This document shows, piece by piece, positions 11,356 through 22,875 of a stretch of 64,000 bases of DNA. The notes beneath the pieces are model-generated. The model saw only the letters and a list, made by a program, of their open reading frames with translations. It was not told where the DNA came from and ran no database searches. Both the position numbers and the translations under genes were made by a program. Positions within the stretch are counted from its first letter, which is position 1, and each line of letters begins with the position of its first letter. The stretch comes from Cavia porcellus (Eukaryota; Chordata; Mammalia; Rodentia; Caviidae), in NCBI RefSeq assembly GCF_034190915.1, contig NW_026947486.1, positions 101,909,123 through 101,973,122 of the forward strand. The letters run 5' to 3'.

Positions 11356-12735
11356 AATAATTCTATTTAAAAGTTGCTGCTTAAAGCAATTTGTGGCATA
11401 TTTAGAACACTAAATATGACTATATTTGAAAGTAAAATTATCAGATAATATGATTACACAAAGACTTGATGTGCTTTTAAAGGTGAAGTCTAAGGACTAA
11501 TTCATTTTATCAAATCAATCAGCAAGTCTACGTTGCCCCTTGGATTAAGCTATGTGGCTTTCCTCTGTGCTGATAGCTTGTACACACAATCTTGAAATGC
11601 ATCTTTTAACATTTCCTTGCTGTTAAAGTCAGTATTTCTGAACCATACATGAACAAATGCATAGTGGTTGATTTCAAAATCTAAATCTTTATGTTCTCAT
11701 CTTAAAATTTTAAAAGAAAATGGTATCACTTATTTTTCTGTAAAGAAATACCATCATGAGAAATGCAATTAGAATTTTCCCCAGAACTAATGAACTTGTG
11801 AAAATCAATAAAATGGTTTATTTTATGTGAGCAAAGTCTTTGTCTATACAAAATACTTGCAAATTAAGAAAACAATACTGTTGAATAAAAACCTTTGTAT
11901 AATCACCAAAGGAAAACTACACAGTGTTTTGTTTTTCTTTTAGTGTTTTTAAAGCATAGATTTAAAAAAGTTATACCTGGAGACAACAACCTTAAGGGAG
12001 TACTTCATAAGTTCCAAATAATTGTATCAGATCAGTTTTATATAATAACCACCTTTATTTTGTGAGTTCATGTACACACACACAAGTATACTTATGCACA
12101 TTAAAATCCCCTATTAGCTCCACTTTTCTCTTTGAAGGCTGACTGCTACAGATTTTAGTATTGAGAGTAGTTCCAGAGAAACAGAATCTCATGATACCTT
12201 CCTTAAATTTATTCTGGGTTTTCTGGAATAGGTCTTTAATCTGACTAGGTTAATAGTCTTAATGACTTTGTTTCTAGTGTTAAACCATACACTACCAGTA
12301 GTCCAAAGCAGGAGTGGCAAAAAAGTGACTCAAATTTCTGCCTTTAGATAACAGTAATCTAGTTCCTATAAAAGTATCCAAGTATCCAAGTCTCAACCTT
12401 AGAGTAGTTTAGTTAAAATAAGGAGTATTATGAAATTGACTTAATCTTTTGAAATATTCTGGGGAATCTGAGGGAGGAAAACGATGGCCTCAGGACATTA
12501 AAGCCCTTTAAAAAAGGACCTGAAAATGTCTGTGATTGGCCTTGTAGAAACCTTTGGGAAAACAGTATGCACAATCTGACCCTGTGCGTGGCTGAATTAT
12601 TACACGAGTGGAATTCACAATCTTACAGCATCTTGTCTGTAATGTGAGTACACTCATTTTGAAAAATAGAATACTAAAAGATGGAATGTTGCATGTCAGT
12701 GAATCTGGGCATATTGCACCCTGTTTTCATATCGG
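11356..12735. other. Unassigned intergenic sequence
   Basis: AT-rich. No gene or convincing repeat seen. Confidence 0.4.
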
Positions 12736-13080
12736 TTTTGGTAATACAATGTCATAGACTGGGTAGCTTAAAATAAAACAAATTTTATTTCTTACAGTGC
12801 TGGAGTTGGAAGCCTGAAATCTGGGTGCCAGCACAACTGAAATTTGGTGAGGCCTTTCCTCCAGAACGCAGACTGATGACTTCTCCTAGTTGCTCTCACA
12901 ATGGTGCAAAGTGGGGTAGAGAACTAGCTGGAGTTCTTTCTAAAAGGGCTCTAGCATCATTCATGAGGTTCCACCCTCACGGTCTAATCACCTCCCAAGG
13001 GCTCCACTTCCTGATATCAATCATCACACTACAGGTTAGAATTTCATCACCAAATTGATTGGGGGAAGGCACACATTCAG
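12736..13080 (-). mobile_element. Ancient LTR-like repeat (MaLR type, family uncertain)
   Basis: Carries 'agactgggtagcttaaaa', 'ttacagtgctggagttgg', 'catgaggttccaccctcac' and 'acattcagtcc' in the order found in old mammalian MaLR-like LTRs read in antisense. The family name is from memory and needs a consensus alignment. Confidence 0.55.
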
Positions 13081-13333
13081 TCCATTCTATATTCTTGAAT
13101 TCAGTGAGATGTCTTTGTTAGTAAACATAGTCTTCTGTTTCTGCCTGAGGAGGTTATCCTTTTACCTAAAGAACGGGTAAGGGTCTCACCATAGATAGGA
13201 GTCTTTCCAGGCGCTGCTGACTCTGTGCTGGAGCTACAGCCACGATGTCTCATTGCTTGTTAATTTGTACCTAACTCAAGTTCCCACAGGCCGAAAAGAT
13301 GAGTTACAAAATGAGACCCAGGAGGAGTTTACA

Positions 13334-13334
<1 letters not shown>

Positions 13335-13374
<40 letters not shown>
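13335..13374. repeat. (AC)n microsatellite
   Basis: About 20 uninterrupted AC dinucleotides. Confidence 0.97.
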
Positions 13375-13376
<2 letters not shown>

Positions 13377-13524
13377 CACACCACACACAGTAAGAAAGTG
13401 ACACAGTAGCCTGGGGTAAATGTTTGAAAACAGTTCTTAAAGCTAGGGTACAAAAGTGGAAACAGTAACATTTTGGATCTGGCTGCAAATGTTTGTGTGC
13501 AAATCATTGTGTGGACATATGCTG

Positions 13525-13790
13525 CTCTTTCTCCGTGGTATGTAACTAGAAGTGAAATTGCTGGGACATTTGGTTACTTTATGTTTAATGTTTTGGTGAA
13601 ATGCCAGGCTATTTTCTAAAGATGCTTTCAGCAGTGTTTGAGGATTCCAATTTCTTCACGGCCTCCTAAACTCTTGTTAAACCTTTGTTACTCCCAGTGA
13701 TATGAAGTGCGATCTCATTGTTTTGATTTCTGTTTCTATTTCCCAGTGGCTGGCGTTAAGGATCTATTCTATTGCTTAAACTATAGAAAT
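13525..13790 (-). mobile_element. L1 3' UTR fragment (minus)
   Basis: Contains the antisense L1 3' UTR blocks 'gaaattgctgggacatttgg', 'tcttcacggcctcctaaact' and 'gtgatatgaagtgcgatctc', diverged. Confidence 0.7.
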
Positions 13791-14810
13791 GAAGTCACCA
13801 CTGCCATGCTGGGTGTCAGCTAGGGGCTGCTCTCAATACCTAAAGTTTCTCACATTCTTTTTCCAAGTTAGAACTTCATATGCCCAGATTCTTCATTGCA
13901 GTAAATCTGAGCTAAATCCTTTGTGTCTTTTGACTATCTCTGACTTCCTCTTCCACTGTTGGGTACAGAAAACTGATTCTAAAAGACTCCCTTGAGTGTG
14001 CAGGGACATCTCAGGGATAACTAAAATACGGATTCTGTGCCATCTGCAAAAGCCCATCTCAGGTTGGAGCTGCTTGACTGTCACTGGGTCCAGGCTGTCA
14101 TGGGCTGTGGGAGGGGGAAGAGACAGAAGACGTAAGGCCACCAAAGCACAAGTAACAAAGCCAAGAGGACTTTGGAAAGACTTCTTCTGAAGTCCTGTTT
14201 ATGAATGGAGGGACAGAGGCTCATAGCCCAGGCTGCTGCCAGAGCCTCAGCAATCAGGCCAGGATGTGCTCCCAGAGCTGGTAATCTTTGGGCAAGCACC
14301 TGGCATGAGTTATCAAGAGCAGCCTGCAGGGCCAGCTCTCAGTCATTCAGATCTAGGTGACAGCTGTGTGGTTTTCTTCCCTTTCAGAATTCTGTTGTAC
14401 CAGCAAGGAGTTCTGGGCATAGGAATTGTCCCCAGAGATCCACAGGAGAACACAGATTTGCTCATAGGCATCTCATTATATACTGAAAACCCATGTTCTT
14501 TTGGTCAATTGGGAGGCCAGTTGTCCCAGTCAAACAACATTAGTGTCATATCCTCTATTGGAAAGGGTTAAAACACTTTGGGAGTAAGCTGGACTCTAGG
14601 ACCCATCGGACCTTGTTGCACTATCGAGGAGTTTATAATTATATCCCAGGAAAAAGTTATTGAAATTCTCGCAAGCAAATTCCAATCTACTACTTCCAGT
14701 GCAACCCCTGGCAAGAATAAAAAGATAATGACATATCTGCAGTTGTAGTTAAGGAGGTGCTAAGTCCAGTCAGAACAAAGGCTAGCTGAAACAAAGGCCA
14801 CGATCCTGGG
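13791..14810. other. Unassigned intergenic sequence
   Basis: Several short open frames on both strands (60-101 codons) with no domain or splice context. No repeat recognised. Confidence 0.4.
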
Positions 14811-15230
14811 TGTTATGGATTAAGAACTGCTGGTCAACTTAACGCCAGCTAGATTACATCAGCATGGCATTGAGGCAAGATGCTCCACCTGAGGAAAATT
14901 GCCAGCATAAATAGGTGGAGAAGAAGGGAGGTGTGGAGGGTTGAGGCGTTAAGGAGGCATTGTGGGTTCTCCTATGAGTTGCTGTCTGAGCTTTTGGTTC
15001 TCCTGGAGAAGCTTGGGTCCTCACATCGAACATTGCTTCCTGGCTTCGGAGGGGAAGACATGTGCTGCTTGGTCTCCAGAATGAACTTGTCACGCTGCTT
15101 CCTGGCACATACCCGACTGTGCTTGTCGTTGGAGGAACTCGGGGCCTCTGTGTCGCTGAGGATGGCTGTGGTGCCTTTCAGGATAGCTCTGGTCTTTTGC
15201 TATAGCAAAAGATCGCTCTACAGCACTTTT
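14811..15230 (+). mobile_element. LTR family A, copy 3 (3' truncated)
   Basis: Begins TGTTATGGATTAAGAACTGC, matching the start of copy 2. It shares 'tcagcatgg', 'cacctgaggaaa', 'gtgggttctcct' and 'gaggatggctgtggtgc' in order, and similarity stops near 15225. A 125-codon frame overlies it but is not conserved with the matching frame in copy 2, so it is not treated as a gene. Confidence 0.7.
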
Positions 15231-15660
15231 GAGAAAAATCAGTATATGGAAAGTTGAAAAATCTTCAATCACCATCGTGGCATTCTGAACAGCATCACTT
15301 CTAAACAAGAAATTCATTTAATAGAAAATGAATGTGGAAACGGTACAACATTCATGGCATTCACTGGTCTTCTTATATTTATCTTCACCTTGAATTGAAA
15401 TGATCTTTGGGAGACTCAGTCATATTTTTGGTTAGGTAGCAATGACTTGAAGGTCTGGGGTAATAGCCTCTAGGTGATGGCAATGCCCTAAGTATTTATT
15501 TACATAGAGTGCTGATTCTTCTTTAGTCTGGGTTCACCATGATTGTGATCAAGGTGTAGAAGTGGAAGCGCCTTCCTTCACTATTATCTCTAGTGACACA
15601 AGAGACAAAAATTACTCTGTTCCCACAATTTTACACATTTCTGGTTTAGATTGTATTTCC

Positions 15661-15704
15661 AGAGAGGGAGGGCGGGGGGGGGGGAGAGAGAGAGAGAGAG
15701 AGAG
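15661..15704. repeat. G-run and (GA)n simple repeat
   Basis: A G-rich run at about 15670-15684 followed by about ten GA units. Confidence 0.9.
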
Positions 15705-15894
15705 ATGCTTCCACCAGGAAAAACAATAATGACCTTCTTGAATGGAAAATTGTGACTTCAGCTGACCACTTTGAACCCTCCATTCTTCTCAACCAACGGG
15801 CAAAGAAGGGCTTTGGTGTATTAGATGCAGTAACTGAACATGATTCTCAAACACTAATTGAGCTCCTATTACAAAACTATGGAGGACCATATCC

Positions 15895-16215
15895 AATATG
15901 CCCAGAGACATTGTCTCCTCATTGGCCATCGAACCCAGAACCTTTACACTGAGCTACATTCCTGCTCTTTTTTAAGAGGAGGAAAATTTATTGGAGAAAA
16001 GGAATGGGGAATAGGAATGGGGAGTAGAATAGCTCCTGAGAGACAGCAGGGGTCTTGAAAAGGTCGCCCTACATCCCTTTCTAATTTTTTTTTTAAATTT
16101 TGATACTGGGTCTCACTAAGTCACTAATTTGTGCAGGCTTATCTTGAACTTGCTCCTACCTCAGCTTCCCAGGATGCTGGGATCACAAGTATGTACTACC
16201 ATTCCGACTAGAGTA
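15895..16215 (-). mobile_element. Composite 7SL-tRNA SINE (minus), interrupted
   Basis: Read on the plus strand, an inverted ID-like tRNA segment (about 15895-15962, 'gaacccagaac...actgagctaca') is followed after about 125 bp of unrelated sequence by an inverted 7SL-derived segment (about 16085-16215, 'gggtctcactaag', 'ccaggatgctgggatcaca'). The order matches the uninterrupted composite at 61155-61340, so the middle is probably a later insertion. Confidence 0.5.
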
Positions 16216-17040
16216 TTTCTTAGTATTTCCATATTTTGTGATTCAAGGCAATGGGTAATTATAATAACCCAGGTGAAACAAGTTGTCTGTTGGACAGATA
16301 ATTCAACAAAAAGTTCTTTGAGTCACACTCTCAAAGAATTGAGGACAGCTGAGGTGCTGGCTGAGGACATGCAGAGTGAAAGAAACCAGTGGTAAAATAT
16401 CAGCTATGACATTGTGACCTGCTGCAGAAATAAGGGATGGTAACAGTATTTAGCTTGAAGAGTTCATGACATACTCTTCCTCAAGAGGGAATACAAACAA
16501 GGAAAGAAAGCATACTTTTAAAGACAATTCTTAAAAAATGTTCAGCTTTTACTGACAGAATATTGTAACATTAAAAAGTTCTGCTTCGTCTTAGTCTCTA
16601 GAAGATAATTCCCTTAACTGCCACTTTCTAGGAAACCACCAACATTCAACTCCATTCTATAGAAAACCTGTTCTTTTTTCTCAAGGATAGTTGCGGTAAC
16701 ACAATTGAGTAGCTTTGCTGTAATTAACTTTGTTGTGAAGATTATGACAACTTTTTGTAATATTGTACCTTATCGAGATCTTAAATGAAGACTGTTGTTT
16801 TTAATTCCAAAGGAGAAATTTCATTAACCAAAAGACACCTAAAACACCTATATTATGTAAGTCGGGGTAAGGGATACAAAAGAAGGTTAGAATGTTTATG
16901 GGATTATAAAATGAATTCTCATAGAAAGTTGTGGTATATAAAATCGAGACACAAAAATCAGTTGACTTTCTACACACTAACAATGAGCAATCTGAAGAAA
17001 ATAAATAAAACAATTGTATATAATAGTGTCAAAAAATAAA
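16216..17040. other. Unassigned intergenic sequence
   Basis: AT-rich; short open frames only. Confidence 0.4.
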
Positions 17041-17044
17041 TGTA

Positions 17045-17200
17045 ACATAGGATGTGGTGGTGCGTGCTTGTAATCCCAACACTCAGGAGACTGAGGCAGG
17101 AGAATCACCATGAGCTCAAGCCCAGCCTGAACTATAGTGAGTTCAAGACAAGCCTACGCTATCAAGTGAGACCCTGTCTCAGAAAACAAACAAAAACCAA
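17045..17200 (+). mobile_element. Diverged B1 SINE
   Basis: Contains 'gtaatcccaacactcagga', 'ctgaggcaggagaatcacc' and 'gagaccctgtctcagaaaac' in B1 order, with CAAAA-type tail. Confidence 0.8.
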
Positions 17201-17975
17201 AACAGAACAAAAAACAATAAAACTAGCCAAGGAGGTAAAGACTTATGTCCCAAAAGCTACAAACTATTGTTGAAAAAATTTTAAAAAACACAAATAAGTA
17301 AAAAGACATCCAATGTTCATTCACTGGAAGATTTATTATTGTTACTATATCATACTCCACCCACAAACTCTATAGATTTATTGCAATTCCTGTCAAAATC
17401 TCAATGGATTTCTTTTGAAAAAATAAAAAATATCCTAAAATTCATAAAAAATCTCAATGCTCCAGTCTAAAGAACCAAGTTAGGGAATTCCAATTTCCTG
17501 ATTTCAAAATATAGCACAAAGCAACAGTCATTAAAGCAGTGTCATGCTAGTGTAAAGACAGAAAAATGTCCCAAAGAGACAGAATAAAGATCCCAGAAAT
17601 AATAAACCTCAGCATATGTGTTCATATTGTCTTTGACAAGAATGCTAGAATCTGTCAACAAAAGGACAATGACTTTAACTCATTAGGTTGGGAAAGCTGG
17701 ATATCCACACACAAAAGAACGAAGTTGAACTCTTACATTACGTCATGTCCAAAAATTACCTCAAAATGAGCTAAAGACTTCAATGCAAGAAGTAAAATTA
17801 TAGAACCTCTAAAGGAAAACTTCAAACATTGTAACTGGAAGTTGCTTCTTGGGTATAACACCACCAAAAGGACTGGCAACAAAGTAAATATATACAAACA
17901 AATCTACATCTGTCATAGTCAGGATTTATGAGGGAAATATTTAATATAAGACACATAATTTATAGGATTATTTTA

Positions 17976-19878
17976 TTTTATTTTTTTAACTTGAGGTTTT
18001 TAATACTCATAAGGAATCCTTAAGATTTTCAGACTCAAAGTGATTCAAAACTTGATTAAAAATAACTAACAACTAAAAAAAACCAACAACTTTAATTATA
18101 TAAGCTATTGTTATCATTTATGTCCAGACTTGCCCTAAAATCTTCTGTGCTAGCGCATAGGCAGGACTTTTGGGAGGTGTCCCACTGACTTGCTCTCAGG
18201 AAGTGAAGCCTGGTAGGAAAAGGTGGGTACTTGAGAGCAAGACTCAATAAAGTTTATCTCACTTCCTGTTCCTTCTTTGTCTCTTCGTTTCCTGGCTGTC
18301 ACGAAGTGAACAGCTACTCCTCTGACAAGCCCTCTGCCATTCTGTTTCTTTGTTAGTCAGTTGATGATGGACTGACATATGAACTAAAATAAATACCCCC
18401 TTTAAGTTTTGGGTGTTATGCATTTTGAAAAAAATGACTAAAACAACTATATAGTTTAATACTGTGTCCCTTTTCAGTGTTTTACAGGAATTAGAAAACC
18501 AATCAAGTTTTATGTAGTAATTCAAGACATGCAATTGCAAACAAGTGAAATTTTCAATTTTATCCCATTTCTCATTTACAGTCTCAGATGTTTAAAGTCT
18601 CATAATCTTACCGATTATGTACAAACACAGGAATAAGTTATATGGCAGAGATGTGTTCAAAGTCTGCAGGATAAGAGTTACAAAGAAAATATTAGAAATT
18701 TAATCTTCTTTGTATTTAAGAATGAACCCTCAGTCAACTTTGTCATTTACATTTTCTTGAAAATATTAATTCTTAAAAAGACATACTGGTTTTATTCACT
18801 GTTTTTCTCAGGTAGGACATGTGTAATCCAGTAGTTAAAGAAGGCCGAGATTACTCTGGCGTAGTTGAGAGGCATTGTGCAGTGCTCCGGGATCAGCTCC
18901 AGGGCCCGGTGCATCTTGTCGTGTCACGCAGATGTAGCAGTGTTTTCATACGGTCCACAATGAGCACATCCGAGGGAGGCATGAATGGGACTCAGGACAG
19001 TGGAGCAGCTCTTCAGCAGTTTCCACTTGGACAGCTGAATCCGTGTCTTTGGAGACACCATCATAGAAATACATTTCTTGGTTTGACTTCAGAAAGTTCA
19101 GGATGCTATCAACTTCCTGTCAGTGATCTCCATGTCTTCCTGGGTGGGGGCTGTGTCATCCTTTGAGCTGGCATCCCCTGTGGCCTCCTCCATGGTCTTG
19201 GGGACTGTTTCTAGCAGCCCTGGGCATAGCTTCCTGGTCACTGCCACTCTCCTTAGGCTGGTATGTAAAGCTGGCACTGGAGGCCTTGGTCCCTAAGCCA
19301 GCGGCTCTTTTCTTTCTAATTTGCTGTTTCTTTTTCAGCTTCCTTTTCTTGTTTTTGCTTATTGTGAGGCCATCTGTATGCTGCGACTGTAATTTTGCTT
19401 CTAAAAGGCTCTGCTGTTGCTCTAATTCTGCTTGTTTTACATGAACATTATTGAAATTTTTAATTTTTTTTTTCAGTTTATGCTTTCTAATTTTTTTCTT
19501 TCGTTGATCATGAGGATCTTGATCTTCTGCATCATTGGTACAACAGGCCTTCTCAAAATCAGCACAGCTGTTAGGCTCTGGTAAACAGGGTACGTAGCCC
19601 TCAGGAGGCAAACTCACAGTATAGAGGTGGCGCTGTGGCTGCATCTTAATGTCACTGCCATCTGTCAAACAATGAAAATGCTTAGACTTCACTCTCTCCG
19701 AGGTTACTTTCTTGAGTGGTGTTTCTGAGGTCAGAATCCCAGGTGCCCCCTTTTCTTGGCCACTTGAAACATTAGGAAAAAGTTTCTTCAGCACTTTTTA
19801 ACAAACACTTGTCTCCGGTGCTCAGACATGCCCTCGGCTCCTCCCGGACCTGCGCCACCGTTTCCAGATTCCGCGCTC
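17976..19878 (-). pseudogene. ERICH1: ERICH1 processed retropseudogene
   Basis: Intronless copy of glutamate-rich protein 1, a gene of poorly known function. The ancestral start is at 19829 (MSEHRRQVFV); a one-base loss about ten codons later shifts the frame. The 212-codon open stretch below it (19794-19156) carries ERICH1 hallmarks: LFPNVSSGQ, VSLPPEGYVPC, EDQDPHDQ, a Lys-rich block KNKKRKLKKKQQIRKKRAAG and FTYQP. After further frame breaks, ILNFLKSNQEMYFYDGVS and the C-terminal WITHVLPEK follow, with the ancestral stop at 18792-18794. The Glu-rich repeat region is much shorter than in the human protein. A 3' UTR with ATTAAA near 18000 ends in an A-rich tail (T-rich on plus, about 17976-17987). 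Perfect 13-bp duplications 'taggattatttta' lie at 17963-17975 and 19879-19891. It is a clear pseudogene; transcription is unknown. A medium repeat at about 18120-18420 sits in the 3' UTR part. Confidence 0.93.
18120..18425 (+). mobile_element. Medium-reiterated repeat family B, copy 1
   Basis: Contains 'cttttgggaggtgtcccact', 'cctggctgtcacgaagtga' and 'gaactaaaataaatacccc' in an order also seen at 29771-30172. The family is unresolved (MaLR-like LTR suspected). It lies within the ERICH1 retrocopy's 3' part, so it either inserted later or was transcribed with it. Confidence 0.45.
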
Positions 19879-21077
19879 TAGGATTATTTTAGAATGTCCA
19901 CCCAAAGAATCAAATGCAAAAGAGTGTAGGAAATCTGTCCATGCACTAGAGTACCAAAGAATCTATTTATCTAAGGGTGTGGATCCCACAACAATGTCCT
20001 CCATGAATCCAGCTGAAGACCTAGAGCTCATGGCAATATCCTCCATGAGTCCAAATGGAGGCCTAGAGCCCACTACAATGTCTCATCCAAGTCTGTATCA
20101 AGGATCAGCACTGGGAAGGCCCAAAGCTCTGTGGTGGAAGCTAGAAAGTCTGCGCCAGTGGAATGAAGAATCTGCGTCAGTAGGCTGAGGGATCTGCACT
20201 GGAGCCAGGAAGCCACGTTCAAAGTAAGGACGAGAGCTCCCGGATAAGAACTGCAGCCATCCTCAGCAACAGCGAGAACCCAAGCTCCTCCAGGGATGCG
20301 AATAACTGAGTTCATTTCAGGAAGTCCAGCGCAATAAGCTGCTCCAGGAGCATCAGCAGCACTAGCATCTTCCTCTCCTGTTCCTTTATGTTACTGGCAA
20401 CAATCCTGAGATGGACCTACCACCCCAGAATTACGCCGATTCAGTTCAGTTGAGTGTTTCGAGTTGATCGTTAGCTATCCCCCACAACATCAAACTAAAA
20501 ACTTTTGTGCACCAAATGCAACCTATGTACGGGGAGAAGATACTTTCAAGTTGGAAATCAGATACGGGTTAACATCCAGAATATTTATAAAGAACCTACA
20601 ATTCAACAACAAGAAAATTTAAATCCACAATTTAAAATGGGAAAATTACTTGAGAAAAAGTCTCTCCAAAGATGTTATATAAATCACCAATAAGCATATG
20701 AATAAATGTTCAATAGCACCAAAAATCAAGCAAATGTAAATCAAAGCAAATGTAAGCCAAAATGATATGTAACCTCACACTCTTTAGGATGGCTGCTATA
20801 AAACAAAGCAACAAACAACAAAGAAAATAAGGATGTGAAAAAATTGGAACTCTTGTGCACTGTGGGTAGAATTAAAAATGATGCAGCTACTGTAAACATT
20901 ATGGAGTCTCCTTTTAAAATTAAATGAACTACCATACAGTCCAACAATTCACTTTTGGGATCTATCCAAAAGAGTTGAAATTGAATCTCAAAATGATATT
21001 TCCACATTCATTTCCTAGTAGTATTATTCACATATCCAGAAGCAGCAGATCTTAGACGTCCATCAACAGGTAAATGG

Positions 21078-21587
21078 GGCATGGGCCGCTGCCCGCTTGG
21101 GGAGAGCCAGACCCCAAGCCTCAATCGGTGAGTCAGCGCCATTGGCTGCCAACACCGACTGCAGAGGGAGAGAACCAGGCCCTACAGGGAGGAGAGCCCC
21201 GCCGAGAAGCATATGATTTTCATTGTTTTGTTGGGCTAGGTTTTTATTTTCTTCTGTTTTGTTTATGTTAACTCTGATGGCATGAGCAGCTATTTAAAAT
21301 GTAGCAAGAAATGTTATGGAAGCCATTCTGTATTTACTACTGGCTTGTTTTGAGGTCCTTTATTGCATTCATAGTTTTCTTTTTATTGTTTCTATTCTAT
21401 TGTGTTCTGTTGATTTTCAATGTATCTGAAGGCAGTATCTGCAGTTATTTTGTAAACAATAAAGGCATTGTGGTAACTGTTGTTGAGTTCATAAGATTTG
21501 GATGTCCTGTATCACTTATTCTGGTTTATTTTGATTGATTTTATTCTGATTTATTTTCCTTGGTTTTATCCTCTTTAAAATAAAAAA
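21078..21587 (+). mobile_element. Retroposon of ~150-bp units with GC-rich head, copy 2
   Basis: Inserted in the old L1 with a 10-bp duplication 'aggtaaatgg' on both sides (ending at 21077 and 21597). It begins with about 130 bp of GC-rich unique sequence (to about 21210), continues with T-rich units of about 152-bp period ('gcatgagcagctattt' near 21281, 'gcagtatctgcagttatttt' near 21432) and ends 'tttaaaataaaaa'. The 3' end matches copy 1 at 9294-9747. It has the layout of a composite non-autonomous retroposon: head, tandem units, A-rich tail. No named family is recognised. Confidence 0.65.
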
Positions 21588-22106
21588 GGTAAATGGATAA
21601 ACTAAATGTGGGGTATATGCCTGCATATATAGTACAGTATCATTCTGCCTCAAAAAGGAAAGAAATTACTATGACATGAGTGAACTTGAGGACATTATGC
21701 TAAATGAAATAAGTCAGTCACAGAAAGGGCAAACATATGATTCCATTTATATGAGAAATTAAAAGTAGCCAAATTCATAGAAAGAGAAAGTACCCTGGTA
21801 GTTGCCAAGGGCTGGGAGAGGGGGAGATGGGAGTTGTTTAATGAGTATAGAATTTGAAAATTGCAAGACGAAAACGTTCACAACACTGGGAATATACTTA
21901 ACCCTACTAAACTACTGTACACTTAAAATGGTTAAGATGATAAATTTTATATTATGGTTTACCAAAAGACGGTATATATGGTATACTATAACAAAAATTT
22001 AAAAATTCATCCTTGAATAATTAATCCTCATGAAAATATATCCTAGAGCAAATACTAGCAGAGACTATTAGGTGTGCAAGCTCACATAAGATAATAATGA
22101 GCTTAA

Positions 22107-22216
22107 AATTTCCATGGCCTGGAGAGCTTGGGATTTAGCTCAGTGGCAGAATTGCCTACCTGGCAAGCACAAGGTTGTGAGTTCGATCCCTGGTACCAAA
22201 CAAAAATTTCCATGTC
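22107..22216 (+). mobile_element. ID-like SINE with short TSD
   Basis: Body 'gggatttagctcagtggcag' through box B 'gagttcgatccctggtacc'. It is flanked by 'aaatttccatg' on both sides (about 22108 and 22205). Confidence 0.88.
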
Positions 22217-22486
22217 CTTGAAAGAATGATTTAGACTCAGATGATAGCAGTCAGAATATCTGTGGAAATTGCTTTGAATATGAACAAGAGCCAGAGTTTG
22301 AGAAGCATCAGGCTGCCTGTAACCACTGACCTTCATCATGTAAGATGCAGCAATGCTTTAAAAAGTAGCTTGTTTTTACACCTATCCTACTGCTGATTTG
22401 ATTGTGAATTCAACACATTATTTTAAACTTCTATGGGTCCTTGCACTTTTTCTAGAAAAATCAAGATTCTTTCATATTCTGAAGTG

Positions 22487-22875
22487 TTTACATTTCTTTT
22501 CTCATGTTGTTGAGACAAAATACCCAATACTCAAAGCTAAGGGAGAAAAGGTTTAGTTCACAGTTGGTTGAGGTTTTCAGTCCATAACTGGCTCCAAGGA
22601 AGGGTGGCACGGCAGAGGGGAACAGTTTGTGGCTGGCAGAAGGTAGCTAAGCAGTAAGGGAAGGGAAAAGACAAACCTCTTTCTGTTCTGTTCCTTATAT
22701 CGTATCCAGGCTACCAGGATTAGGGTGGTGCCAAAGCAATCAGTGGGCTGATTCTGTAGTCACCCACCCTTAATCCTAGAATTGCATCATGAATCAATCA
22801 CACACTTTAGATTCACCCACCTCTGAAAAAGTCCTACTTTTGAAGGGACAACTAGACACAATCTATGACATGAGG
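22487..22875 (-). mobile_element. Medium-reiterated repeat family B-like (antisense)
   Basis: Carries 'gagacaaaatacccaatac', 'gaggttttcagtccataac' and 'agattcacccacctctgaa', reading as an antisense old LTR-like repeat. Family uncertain. Confidence 0.45.

Larger units (their letters stand above)
17911..20486 (-). mobile_element. LTR family A, copy 4 (solo LTR, 5-bp TSD)
   Basis: The element starts TGTCATAG and ends CCCCCACA, and is flanked by perfect ACATC duplications (17906-17910 and 20487-20491). Without the nested ERICH1 retrocopy and its duplication it is about 660 bp. It aligns to copies 1-3 (landmarks 'acacataatttat', 'gggaaggcccaaag', 'gcactggagccagga'). TG...CA ends plus a 5-bp TSD identify a retroviral-type solo LTR. 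Confidence 0.85.
17280..22005 (+). mobile_element. Old LINE-1 (host of three nested insertions)
   Basis: 17,280-17,910 and 20,492-21,077 and 21,588-22,005 are consecutive pieces of one L1. Joining the first two pieces across the LTR restores the ORF2-type text 'aatctacatc' then 'aaactaaaaac' without gain or loss beyond the 5-bp duplication. The third continues through the classic 3' UTR blocks 'gaggacattatgctaaatg' and 'ataagtcagtcacagaaag'. The ORF2 frame is full of stops. Confidence 0.85.

Noticed and set aside
14880..15257. 125-codon open frame in LTR family A copy 3, and the 95-codon one in copy 2
   Set aside because: The two aligned frames are not conserved at protein level and belong to noncoding LTR sequence.
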